Of a DNA stretch of 52,802 bases, positions 17,710-26,350 are shown piece by piece; within the stretch, counting starts at the first letter, position 1; the number at the start of each line of letters is the position of its first letter. This DNA comes from Deltaproteobacteria bacterium. Lineage in GTDB: Bacteria; Myxococcota_A; Polyangia; Polyangiales; Polyangiaceae. The DNA is taken from assembly GCA_003235365.1 (NCBI GenBank), contig QJWJ01000124.1, positions 1-52,802 on the forward strand, in the 5' to 3' direction. Below the pieces are notes generated by a model that searched no databases, was not told the DNA's origin, and worked only from the letters and a program-made list of their open reading frames with translations. The position numbers and the translations under genes are program-made.

Positions 17710-18123
17710 TCAGGTGGGCAGGCGCTCGCGCACCGCATCCGGCAACTCGGGCAAAAGGTAGCCCCGAGCGTCGGTCAGAGCAAGCCGAGTGTGTGCGCGC
17801 GCCGCTTTGCGCCCTTTGGTCAAGTTGCGAATGTCGTAGGAAACTCTGAGCAGTGGTGAACGCTCGCTGAACCAGGATGTGACTTCGACGTCGTCGCCAT
17901 AGCTGAGTGGGAAGCTGTAGTGGCAGCGCACTTCAGTGACGAACATGCGCAACCCGAGCTCGATCATGTCGGGAACGTCGAGGCGACAATTCTTGAGCAA
18001 TTGCGAGCGGCTGACTTCCATGTACTCGAAATACCGGCCGTGCCAGACGACGGCCAACGGATCACAGTCGTGAAACTGCACCTGCAAACGCGCGCTCACC
18101 GCGTGCGCTGGGCGCTTCAGCAA
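17710..18123 (-). CDS. Hotdog acyl-CoA/ACP thioesterase (4HBT type)
   Basis: The 137-residue protein has the 4-hydroxybenzoyl-CoA thioesterase pattern near its start: VQFHDCDPLAVVWHGRYFEYME, with Asp 19 or Asp 21 as the likely catalytic acid, followed by a single hotdog fold (VRCHYSFPLSYGDDVEVTSWF). It overlaps the ammonia-lyase stop by 7 nt. In aryl-polyene operons a thioesterase of this type releases or edits the aryl/acyl intermediate. Confidence 0.88.
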   Translation of the reverse strand: MLKRPAHAVSARLQVQFHDCDPLAVVWHGRYFEYMEVSRSQLLKNCRLDVPDMIELGLRMFVTEVRCHYSFPLSYGDDVEVTSWFSERSPLLRVSYDIRNLTKGRKAARAHTRLALTDARGYLLPELPDAVRERLPT

Positions 18124-19640
18124 TTCGCCTCCGCGGGATCTGACAGCTGGTCTGAGCGCAACAGCTCGAGCACGCTACTGATGTCACCGTCCATTCGGCG
18201 ATCTTCGACCAGCGCGGCAACGCGACCACGAACAGCGCCGTGAAGTGGTCCCAAGGATTTGCCGGGGTGGCGTAACTCCGCCGCCTGACAGGCACCCAAC
18301 GTGCAGATCGCCGCGACCTGCTCACTCAACTCGATCACTCGCAAGGCATCCCGAGCGGCAATCGTCGCCATCGGTACCTTGTCCTGATTGTGCGACTCGG
18401 TAGAGCGACTGAATACCGTGGCAGGCATCGTCAGTTTGAGCGCCTCAGCAGTCAGCGCCGACGCGCTGATACTCATCGCCTTGAAACCGTGGTGGATACA
18501 AGCGCCGGCGCCGGTGACGCCAACCAGATTCTCCGGCAGACCGTTGCTCTCACTGGGTAAACACAACAGCACCAGCTGCCTGTCGAGCAAGTCGGCGATG
18601 TTCGCGACCGCTGCTTTGAGCGCGTCCATCACGAAACCGACGTGCCCTCCGTAGAAGTTACCGCCATGCAGAATCACTTCGTGCTCGGTGTTGACCAGGG
18701 GATTGTCACTGACGCCGTTGACCTCTGTAGTCAGCACGCTTTCGAACCAATCGAGAGCATCGACCAGCACGCCCAAGACCTGAGGCGCACAGCGAATGGA
18801 GTAACGATCCTGCAAACGCACGGCCGCAGACCGCGCACCATGCGCCGCGAGATCGTCACGTATCCAGCGGGCGACCTGCACCTGGCCAGGGTGCCCCTTC
18901 GCCTGATGGAGGATCTCGTCGAAATGGTCGGGATTGCCGTCGATGGCGCAGCTCGCCAGCGCGGTGACCCGCGACGCAAGTCTCACCAGACGTCGCGCCC
19001 GGCCGAAGGCCAACACGCCGAGGGCGGTGGCCACGCTGGTTCCATTCATCAGCGCCAACGCTTCTTTGGGACCGAGCGTCAGCGGTCGAAGGCCCTGCTC
19101 GAGCAACACGTCCTTCGCCGGTCGCAAACCGGAAGGGGTGATCACCTCGCGCTCGCCAACCAAGAGGGCAGCAACGTACGACAAGGGGGTCAAGTCGCCA
19201 CTTGCCCCAACCGAACCCTCCGCGGGGATCGCCGGCAGGATGCGCAGGCTCAACAACTCCGCCAGTCTCTCGGCGACCTCGGGACGCACGCCGCTCTGCC
19301 CCGCGCTCACCGAGCACAACCGAACCGCGAGTACCGCTGCAGCTTCGGTCTCGTCGAGGTAGCGCCCCGTGCCACAACCGTGGAACCGAAGCAGATTCAG
19401 TGAGAGACGCGCGGAAGCATCGGCAGGCACCTCGGTGCTCACCGAGTTGCCGTAGCCGGTGGTCACCCCATAGATCTTTTGGCCGTCCGCCAGACGCCGC
19501 TGCGTCAGGTCGTAGCTCGCACGCATTCGGTCCAACGCCGCGAGCGAGAGCCGGGGCTTGGCGTGCCCTGAAGCCAGATGGAGGATTTGAGTCAGGCTGA
19601 GAGGTTCGCCACCGATGACGACCTCGGTCGAAGTATTCAT
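18117..19640 (-). CDS. Aromatic amino acid ammonia-lyase (MIO enzyme)
   Basis: Read from ATG 19640, the 507-residue enzyme has the Ala-Ser-Gly triad (residues 146-148, in GSVGASGDLTPLS) that cyclises to the MIO group, the catalytic Tyr loop YGVTTGYGN (Tyr 58), NGTSVATALG and the SDNPLV motif. Family members deaminate His, Tyr or Phe. The pair that sets substrate choice is Phe 86-His 87 (LLRFHGCG), which is not the His-Leu of Tyr lyases, Phe-Leu of Phe lyases or Ser-His of His lyases, so the substrate is open. As first gene of an aryl-polyene-type operon it most likely supplies a cinnamate- or coumarate-type starter. The frame is open upstream to 19865 but that part looks non-coding. Confidence 0.9.
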   Translation of the reverse strand: MNTSTEVVIGGEPLSLTQILHLASGHAKPRLSLAALDRMRASYDLTQRRLADGQKIYGVTTGYGNSVSTEVPADASARLSLNLLRFHGCGTGRYLDETEAAAVLAVRLCSVSAGQSGVRPEVAERLAELLSLRILPAIPAEGSVGASGDLTPLSYVAALLVGEREVITPSGLRPAKDVLLEQGLRPLTLGPKEALALMNGTSVATALGVLAFGRARRLVRLASRVTALASCAIDGNPDHFDEILHQAKGHPGQVQVARWIRDDLAAHGARSAAVRLQDRYSIRCAPQVLGVLVDALDWFESVLTTEVNGVSDNPLVNTEHEVILHGGNFYGGHVGFVMDALKAAVANIADLLDRQLVLLCLPSESNGLPENLVGVTGAGACIHHGFKAMSISASALTAEALKLTMPATVFSRSTESHNQDKVPMATIAARDALRVIELSEQVAAICTLGACQAAELRHPGKSLGPLHGAVRGRVAALVEDRRMDGDISSVLELLRSDQLSDPAEANC

Positions 19641-20088
19641 GCGTCTGCTTGGGGGGTAGGGGAAAACGGCCGGTTCGCTTGCCGAGTCGACCGGCGGCCG
19701 GTCGTACATCGGAGGCGCCCGCGGGTCAATTTGCCCCGTCGAGGCCCGAAGATCGTAGGCGAAGGCAACTACTCGGGAATTCATCACCACTGCAACCACA
19801 AAGGCGGGTTTCGCGTGTCTGAATCGAGGGCTGACCGCATCACGCGTCCATACGCCCGCCGACACGGGTTCATCCCCGCGATATCACGAGCGTGGTCAAT
19901 GCCTTGCCGCATCGCCGACTCTTGGGCCGACGGTCGACGCGCCACGGCGTCGTTGGCGGGACGCCGCCGCAACCGAGTCTCGCGACCTCGAACCAATTCG
20001 CGGTGGTCGTGGCCGTCGACTCATCGCTGGCGTCGCGACGCCTCGCGCACCACTGCGCCGTTTACTTCACAGCAGTACGTTGGGTAAC
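19641..20088. other. Gap upstream of the ammonia-lyase operon
   Basis: About 450 nt between the lyase start and the stop of the Cys-rich lipoprotein gene, which lies upstream on the same strand. No credible gene is seen. It holds the candidate promoter at 19688-19729. Confidence 0.5.
19688..19729 (-). promoter_or_regulatory. Candidate promoter and dyad of the ammonia-lyase operon
   Basis: On the minus strand TTGACC (19724-19729) and TACGAC (19701-19706) are separated by 17 nt, about 60 nt before the start codon at 19640. A 7-bp dyad CGACCGG-N3-CCGGTCG (19688-19704) overlaps the -10 hexamer and could be a repressor site. The -10 match is weak; this is a by-eye call. Confidence 0.3.
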
Positions 20089-20484
20089 TCACTTGCCCGG
20101 CGGAACGCACGCCTTGTCGGTCCGCGATGAATCGACGAAGTCGACACTCGACGAGCAGTTCGACTCGAGATCCGCGTCGCGATTCACGTTGCACTCTGGT
20201 TTGTCGCGGCAGACACGGAAGCAGTAGTTCACTCCATCGTCATGGGTGACGCATGCTGATTGCTCCGGACAATCTGCATCGGATTTACACCCTTCGACAC
20301 CGCAGTAGCCGCCTTTGAACGAGAGGCAACTCTGCACGAGCTTCTCAGATTGGTTGCAATCGTCGTCTACGTTGCACTGCGCGCCAACGCCAAGCCGATC
20401 GGCTTCCGTTCCAGAGTCGTCGCCGCACGACGGGAGAACGCAACAAGCAAGAGCACACGCGATGAAAGCGAAGAAGAAGCGCAT
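20089..20484 (-). CDS. Small Cys-rich lipoprotein
   Basis: The ATG at 20484 gives 131 residues with a short lipoprotein signal (lipobox LPSC, Cys 20). The mature part has about 11 cysteines in a pattern like CNVDDDC, CKSDADC and CFRVC, similar in spacing to the partial lipoprotein at the left edge of the window. Function is unknown; such proteins are common on myxobacterial surfaces. The frame is open upstream to 20763 but that leader is Arg/Ser-rich and unlikely to be translated. The gene is divergent from the TIG/kelch lipoprotein. Confidence 0.75.
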   Translation of the reverse strand: MRFFFAFIACALACCVLPSCGDDSGTEADRLGVGAQCNVDDDCNQSEKLVQSCLSFKGGYCGVEGCKSDADCPEQSACVTHDDGVNYCFRVCRDKPECNVNRDADLESNCSSSVDFVDSSRTDKACVPPGK

Positions 20485-20838
20485 CGACGTTCCTGCTAGC
20501 GCAATCCCCGCGGGCGAACAAGCAAGCGCTAATACGCCGGTCCGCCCACCGCCCCGTCGACGCGACGCAGCACCCACCGCATCGGGCGAACGCGCTGAAT
20601 TCGCGCAAGGTTCGTCCATGCGAGGGCCAAATGAGTCCATGTAGGACAACGACCGAGCACATTCACATCCCACCCACCCCTGCGCACGAAGAGCAACTGG
20701 ACTTCTTTCGCCAGTCGACGCCCCAGCCCTGCCGTGCCAATTCGAGCGAGATTCCCTTGCCACTCGCGACGCGAGTCGAGTAACTCATAAACTCGGTGGG
20801 GGGCCTCCACTACTCCCGACGTATCTTGGAGGAATATC
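20485..20838. other. Divergent promoter region, no gene seen
   Basis: About 350 nt between two divergently transcribed lipoprotein genes. The only clear signal is the GGAGG ribosome site just before the start at 20839. Open frames crossing it are shadows. Confidence 0.45.
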
Positions 20839-23800
20839 ATGAAAGTTGCACGGTACACACCGGGCACACTGCTCGCTATCAGTGGCTCACTCGTTGCGCT
20901 CACAAGCTGTTCACACGAAGTGGAAAGCCCCAAGGTTTCGGTCGACCATCTCGAACCTGACCTCATCTGCAACGAGCAGTTCCCAGACGAGGGACTGACA
21001 ATCCTGGTTCACGGCGACGGATTTACGCCGATGCCGTTCGACGTTCTGGACGAGCCAGACCTCGAATTGCCGAACATCGAGCTCGTCAAGCAGGCCGAAT
21101 TGGACGGGTCCGAGGCGGACGAGACGAGCGTGAACTTCCCCGGCAAGGGGCAAAGTAGAAACGCTGACAAACTCGGGTGGCGCACCAAGCAGTTGATGAG
21201 TCTTCTGATCGACGACAGCAACGCGCCCGAACCCGGCTTGTACGGCATCACCCTGACCAATCCCGATCGCAAGACGAAGGCAGAGAAAGAACTGGCCCTC
21301 GCCGTCGTCGCACCACCGCGCATCGACCGCGTCGTACCGACATCACTGTGCAACGGCTTGCAAGATCAGCGGTTGAACATCGAAGGGGAGAACTTCATCG
21401 GCGTCGGTGATGCGATGCCGAACGTCTCCTTCGAGTCCGGCGACGTCAGCAAGACGATCGAAGCGGATCGACTCGACGACTGCGTGGACATCGAGGGGTT
21501 GAGCGAACCGGTACGCATCTGCAAGACGGCGTCCGTCGAAATCCCCGGCGGTGAACTGCCTGAAGACGACTACGAGGTCAGCCTCACGAACCCTGCCCCC
21601 GCAGCATGCACCAGTAGCGAAACAGCGACGGTGAAAGTGCTCAACGAGGGCCCCATTGTGTTCTTCTCTGACCCGCCGGTCGTCTACAACGGCATAAACA
21701 CTCGCGCGACGCTTTACATGACCTCGGTCGCGGAACCCTTCGAGGTGAGCATCGTTCCCACCGGCGAGTTGAGCCCCGAGGTGCAACTCGACGCGGAACT
21801 CGTAAGCGGCCGAAATAACCGTATCCAAGCGACGGTTCCCGACGGACAAGACCCAGGCGTCTACGATGTCGTCGTCAACGACGACACGGGGTGTCGCACC
21901 GTGCTCGAAGCGGGGCTGACGGTGACGGACAATCTGTCGATCGACATCCAAGGCGTCGTCGATCCCTTCGGCTACACGGCGGCCTCGACGGCCGTGTCGA
22001 TCTTCCGCGACGATGGGGATGACTTCGAGGCCACGCCTCGCGTCTTCCTCAACCCCGCGGACGGCAGCTCCGACGATGCCGCCATTCAGCTCGGATCGGT
22101 GACTCAGGTAAACAGCGACGAGCTCAACGCGATCGTCCCCGAGGGCACGGCCGTTGGAACGTACGACTTGGTCGTCGTCAACCCCAGCGGCGAAGTCGGC
22201 GTCCTGGAAGATGCCTTCGAGTCGGTCGGCGATCCACCGCCGGTCATCGCGGACATCGTTCCCCAGTCGATTGTCGACCAGGCCGATCAGGACATCGAGA
22301 TCCGCGGAACGGACTTCCGCAACTCTGCAGTCAGCTTGCGCTGTCGGGCTCCTGGCGGGAACGAGACGGAGCTGTCGAGTCAGGCAGGCGATGCAGACTG
22401 TGACGACAACGGCTGCACCATCGCGGCGACGGTCGACGGTGGCTCGCTGTCGCGCGGCACGGTGTGCGTGGTTCGCGTAACCAACGACGACAGCAGCTAC
22501 GGAGAGTTCTCGGCCATTGGCGTCACCAACTCGGGCTACAACCTCTCGGCACCCATCGCTGGAGAGCCCATGCTCGAGGCGCGCCGCGCGCTTGGCTCTG
22601 CGGCGGTCAAAGCGACGTCCGCTTCACGCTTCGTGTACGCCATTGGCGGCGACCCCGGAGACACCAAAGCGCCACTGGCGAGCGTCGAGTTCTCACCAGT
22701 CAACGTGTTCGGCCAGATGAACCCATTCATCGCCTCACCGAAGAGCATGCGCGAGCCACGGCGAGCCCACGCCGTCACTCAGCACGGGCGCTACATCTTC
22801 GCGCTAGGCGGCTCCGGTGCGGATGGCAGCCTGGACAGCGCCGAACGCGCATTGGTGCTCTCGCCAGAAGAAAGTCCCGTCATCTCCGACGTCGATTTGT
22901 GCCTCAGCGGTGGCGACGAGGCTTGCTTCGACATCGACGACGCGGGCGACGGTTTGAGCAGCGGCGTGTACGCCTACCGCGTTGCTGCGCTGATTGACTC
23001 CAACGATCCACAGAACCTGGGCGGCGAAACTCTGGCTTCCGACCCGATCAGCATGAAGCTGCCGGGCATCGATGGGCGTAGCATTCTCGTCGAGATCAGT
23101 TGGGATGCTCCGCGCGACCAGTTGGGAGACGAGCTGAGCGGCATCCGCGGCTGGCGCATCTACCGTACGCCCGTCGACGGCGTGGCTGGCCGCGACGAAG
23201 TACTGCTCGCTGAGCTCGACGATCCAGATCTGCGCAGCTTCGTCGATGACGGCGAACTGAAGCTCGGCACGCGGGTACCCCTGCCGCTCGGTTCGACGAG
23301 TTCGTGGCAAGCACTGCCCACGATGGGTGACGCTCGCGCCGGCCTGGGCGCGGCGACCGCCATCGACCCCGACGACGCGGACACGTTCTACGTCTACGCA
23401 TTGCTCGGCGAAGGGCTCGACAGTTACGAATTCCTCGAGGTCACGTCGCTTGCCAACGGGCGGCAAACGGTCGCCTCGAGTTGGACGGCGGGCACCGAAC
23501 GCGCCGCGGTAGCCCGCTCCGAATTCGGGACGTGGCGAGTGGACAACGTCGTGTCGGGTCTCGTTTCCGGAAGTTCGACGTACTTGTACCTCGGCGCCGG
23601 GTTAGCTGCTGGCGTGCAGGATGGTCGCGTGGAGGCAGCACTGGTGACCAGTGGTGGTCAGCTCGACGCTTTCACCGACGATCCGACTTCACGTGACGCA
23701 GTCGGGGACTTCTCTTCGACACGCGTGGGTTACGGTACGGCCGCAGCAGCGGGGCGACTGTTCGTCTTCGGCGGCATGGCCTCTCAGGTGCGTGACAACG

Positions 23801-23988
23801 CGATCGCCGCGGAGATTGTCTCTCCGGCGCCGACGTTGGCGAACAACGCCTGGAACAACGAAGGCCTGACGATGACGACCGCGCGCTACCTCATGGGTAG
23901 TTCAATCCAAAGCGCGTTCATCTTCCTGGTCGGTGGGCAAACGGAAACGTCCAACGCAACGACCTCGACGGAATGGGTGGTGTGGTGA
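20839..23988 (+). CDS. Large surface lipoprotein with TIG and kelch-like domains
   Basis: The ATG follows TTGGAGGAATATC, a strong ribosome site. The 1049-residue protein has a lipobox (VALTSC, Cys about 24). Residues about 30-560 contain a chain of four to five IPT/TIG-like Ig domains (for example PRIDRVVPTSLCNGLQDQ and PPPVIADIVPQSIVDQ). The C-terminal half has kelch-like blades (RFVYAIGGDPGDTKA, RYIFALGGSGADG, RLFVFGGMASQ, AFIFLVGGQTE) with an inserted fibronectin-type segment (ISWDAPRDQLG ... GWRIYRTPVDG, about 735-800). It is probably an outer-surface adhesion or scaffolding protein. It overlaps the next gene by 1 nt (TGATG), so the two are co-translated. Confidence 0.83.
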   Translation: MKVARYTPGTLLAISGSLVALTSCSHEVESPKVSVDHLEPDLICNEQFPDEGLTILVHGDGFTPMPFDVLDEPDLELPNIELVKQAELDGSEADETSVNFPGKGQSRNADKLGWRTKQLMSLLIDDSNAPEPGLYGITLTNPDRKTKAEKELALAVVAPPRIDRVVPTSLCNGLQDQRLNIEGENFIGVGDAMPNVSFESGDVSKTIEADRLDDCVDIEGLSEPVRICKTASVEIPGGELPEDDYEVSLTNPAPAACTSSETATVKVLNEGPIVFFSDPPVVYNGINTRATLYMTSVAEPFEVSIVPTGELSPEVQLDAELVSGRNNRIQATVPDGQDPGVYDVVVNDDTGCRTVLEAGLTVTDNLSIDIQGVVDPFGYTAASTAVSIFRDDGDDFEATPRVFLNPADGSSDDAAIQLGSVTQVNSDELNAIVPEGTAVGTYDLVVVNPSGEVGVLEDAFESVGDPPPVIADIVPQSIVDQADQDIEIRGTDFRNSAVSLRCRAPGGNETELSSQAGDADCDDNGCTIAATVDGGSLSRGTVCVVRVTNDDSSYGEFSAIGVTNSGYNLSAPIAGEPMLEARRALGSAAVKATSASRFVYAIGGDPGDTKAPLASVEFSPVNVFGQMNPFIASPKSMREPRRAHAVTQHGRYIFALGGSGADGSLDSAERALVLSPEESPVISDVDLCLSGGDEACFDIDDAGDGLSSGVYAYRVAALIDSNDPQNLGGETLASDPISMKLPGIDGRSILVEISWDAPRDQLGDELSGIRGWRIYRTPVDGVAGRDEVLLAELDDPDLRSFVDDGELKLGTRVPLPLGSTSSWQALPTMGDARAGLGAATAIDPDDADTFYVYALLGEGLDSYEFLEVTSLANGRQTVASSWTAGTERAAVARSEFGTWRVDNVVSGLVSGSSTYLYLGAGLAAGVQDGRVEAALVTSGGQLDAFTDDPTSRDAVGDFSSTRVGYGTAAAAGRLFVFGGMASQVRDNAIAAEIVSPAPTLANNAWNNEGLTMTTARYLMGSSIQSAFIFLVGGQTETSNATTSTEWVVW

Positions 23989-24716
23989 TGAAATCTCGAA
24001 CGACGAACAACGCAAAACGAGCGGGCCGAGCCTGGAAATCGTTACGACCCTTCGTTGCACTCGCGGCCGTGGTGGTGGCGCTCGCTCCGAGCCCAGCCTC
24101 AGCACAAAGCGGCAGCGTTTCGACCACAGACATGGGCACCAATGACGACGGCTCATCGATGAGCACCGAAGGCGGATTCCTGCTCGGCGCGAAGGTGGGC
24201 GGGATCATGTCCTTCAACGGTCTGGACCCCTTCGTCCGTGGGGGATTGGAACTTGGCTGGGACTTCGGCGGAACGAGCGGCTCGATGGCAGGCCTGCTGG
24301 ACGTGTCGTACACCTCGCCGAGCGCCAGCGGCTCGCGCCAAGACGACCGCTTGGCCTACGACGACGCGACGGGGAAGTACGACTGGGAAATCGACCAGCG
24401 CGAGCTCGTGTTTCAACCGACCTTCCTCTATCGCTTCACAGGAGGCAGGTTGGTGCCGTTCGTCGGGCTCGGAGCGCGTATTTACCTATTACAAACCCTC
24501 AGCCGCGGCACGGCGAACGGTGAGAAGATCCTGCAAACCGAAGAGCAAAGCATGAAATTCGGTGCGGGGCTTCCGTTCGGAGCGGAGTACGGGCTGGGGC
24601 CCGGTGCCGTGATGGCCGAAGGTCTGGTCGAATGGGCTCCGCTCAATCATCGAATCACTGGCAAGTCGAACCTACTCGCCGCGAGCCTGCAGATCGGGTA
24701 TCGAATGATCTTCTGA
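23988..24716 (+). CDS. Outer-membrane beta-barrel protein
   Basis: The ATG at 23988 shares a base with the stop of the TIG/kelch gene. The 242-residue protein has a signal peptide (PSPASAQS) and amphipathic strands such as FVRGGLELGWDFGG and VPFVGLGARIYLLQTL, ending in YRMIF with a terminal Phe. It is a small barrel of the OmpW/OmpA-like kind, probably eight strands. Coupling to the surface lipoprotein suggests the two act together, for example as barrel and exposed partner. No specific transport role can be read from the sequence. Confidence 0.72.
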   Translation: MKSRTTNNAKRAGRAWKSLRPFVALAAVVVALAPSPASAQSGSVSTTDMGTNDDGSSMSTEGGFLLGAKVGGIMSFNGLDPFVRGGLELGWDFGGTSGSMAGLLDVSYTSPSASGSRQDDRLAYDDATGKYDWEIDQRELVFQPTFLYRFTGGRLVPFVGLGARIYLLQTLSRGTANGEKILQTEEQSMKFGAGLPFGAEYGLGPGAVMAEGLVEWAPLNHRITGKSNLLAASLQIGYRMIF

Positions 24717-24767
24717 ACACTTTCGAGGTGGGGGCAGCAACAGCCGAGGCGCCATCGCAGGCGAGAC

Positions 24768-24786
24768 ACGGGGGGGGCCCGTTTTT
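24768..24786 (+). terminator. Weak possible intrinsic terminator
   Basis: ACGGG and CCCGT pair around a five-G loop and the stem runs into TTTTT. It lies about 50 nt after the beta-barrel stop. The short 5-bp stem makes the call doubtful. Confidence 0.3.
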
Positions 24787-24979
24787 CGCCGAGGTCTTTC
24801 GCTTTCCAAGACTTCAGCAAACACAGGGGTCTGTGATTGGCGCGCGGGGCTAGACGGCAAACCTGTCCCCACCTCACTTTCTTGCGCCTCATCTACGGTC
24901 GTGCACGGGACGTTTTCGGCCCAGTCGTGCACATTGGCAAACTGGTCGGAGCTCTCGCCGAGCATAGTATGCGGCGACG

Positions 24980-26323
24980 ATGCCCGACGAAGCCCCGAGC
25001 ACTGCGCAGATATGGCGTACCGCATGGCCGATCATCGTCGCCAACGTCGCGGTACCCCTGCTCGGCCTGACGGATACGGCAATCCTCGGACGGACCGGCG
25101 AAATCGAAGACCTGGGGGCTATCGCCCTCGGTAGCTTGGTCTTCAATTTCGTCTATTGGACGTTCGGGTTTCTGCGGATGGGCACGACAGGCCTCGTAGC
25201 TCGCGCTCACGGGGCGAGCGATCACGGCGAAGTGCGGCTGATCGTCGGGCGCGCCCTACTGCTGGGCTTCGGCATCGGTTTGCTACTGCTGGTAGTGCAG
25301 CGACCCATCGAGCTACTCGCGGTGGAACTGCTCGATGCGAGCGCTGACGTCGAAACGCGCATGCTCAAGTACGTTCGCATACGGCTCTGGGGAGCGCCCG
25401 CCGCACTCGCGTCCTTTGCCGTCACGGGAACCTTGATCGGTCTGAGGCAGAGCAAGGCCCTGCTCACCGTTCAGCTGCTCATGAACGGCTTCAACCTGAT
25501 CCTCGACCTCGTGTTTGCCGTCGGCCTCCACTGGGGCATCGCAGGTATCGGCGCCGGCACCGCAGTCGCCGAGTGGCTGGCAGTGCTCATCGGCCTGAGC
25601 CTGACGTGGCGCGTTCTTCCTCAGTCCAGCTCGACGCCCCTGAGCTGGATACGGCTCATCGACCTCGGAGTCCTACGCACGACCCTCGTGATCCATTCGG
25701 ACATCATGCTGCGAACGCTGTTGCTCCTGCTGGGTTTCGCCTGGTTCGCCCAACAGGGCGCGCGGTTCGGCGATGTCACGTTGGCGTCCAACCACGTGCT
25801 GCTGCAGTTCATCTCGTTCTCGGCGTTCTTCTTGGACGGCATCGCCTTTGCTGCAGAGTCGTTCGTGGGTCACGCCGCGGGAGCGGGTCAGCGGCGGCGG
25901 TTGGAAGCCGTCGTCCGCCGCAGCACCCGGCTTGCCTTCGCCATCGCGACGGCGCTCGCGTCGATACTCTTGGCGGTTGGCCCTTTCGCCGTCCACTGGT
26001 TGACTGACTTGAGCGAAGTCGCCGAACTGTCGCGCAGCAATCTGCCGTTTGCCGCGAGCTACGTGATGGTCGCGGTGTTCGCCTTTCAGCTCGACGGTGT
26101 GTTCATCGGTGCCACTCGCTCCCGCGACATGCGCAACGCCTCGCTGGTATCAGTCGCACTGTTCTGGGTACTCGGAACGCTGCTAATCCCCCCGTACGAG
26201 AATCACGGGCTGTGGCTCGCGTTCATCGGCTACGCCGCCGCCCGTGCGGTGACGTTGGGAGTGTTGTATCCGCGCCTGAAGGCGAGTGTCGGTGCCTCCG
26301 AAAACGCGCCGGATCGCGGGTGA
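24980..26323 (+). CDS. MATE-family exporter, DinF-like
   Basis: The 447-residue protein has about 12 membrane helices in two halves, with WPIIVANVAVPLLGLTDTA near the start, LGAIALGSLVFNFVYWTFGFLRMGTTGLVARAHG, and LNGFNLILDLVFAVGLHWGIAGIGAGTAVAEW, which is the DinF/NorM pattern. MATE proteins export drugs or small metabolites using a sodium or proton gradient. No local gene shows what it exports. It is convergent with the NrfD gene; only 18 nt separate the stops and a hairpin covers both. Confidence 0.88.
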   Translation: MPDEAPSTAQIWRTAWPIIVANVAVPLLGLTDTAILGRTGEIEDLGAIALGSLVFNFVYWTFGFLRMGTTGLVARAHGASDHGEVRLIVGRALLLGFGIGLLLLVVQRPIELLAVELLDASADVETRMLKYVRIRLWGAPAALASFAVTGTLIGLRQSKALLTVQLLMNGFNLILDLVFAVGLHWGIAGIGAGTAVAEWLAVLIGLSLTWRVLPQSSSTPLSWIRLIDLGVLRTTLVIHSDIMLRTLLLLLGFAWFAQQGARFGDVTLASNHVLLQFISFSAFFLDGIAFAAESFVGHAAGAGQRRRLEAVVRRSTRLAFAIATALASILLAVGPFAVHWLTDLSEVAELSRSNLPFAASYVMVAVFAFQLDGVFIGATRSRDMRNASLVSVALFWVLGTLLIPPYENHGLWLAFIGYAAARAVTLGVLYPRLKASVGASENAPDRG

Positions 26324-26350
26324 GCCGTTTCGAGCGTTCCTTTACCCGCG
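26315..26350. terminator. Hairpin spanning two convergent stop codons
   Basis: CGCGGGT (26315-26321) pairs with ACCCGCG (26344-26350) around a 22-nt loop. The arms reach into the stop codons of the MATE gene (TGA, 26321-26323) and of the NrfD gene (TAA, 26342-26344 on the minus strand). It may act as a shared transcript end in both directions. There is no long T-tract. Confidence 0.35.
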
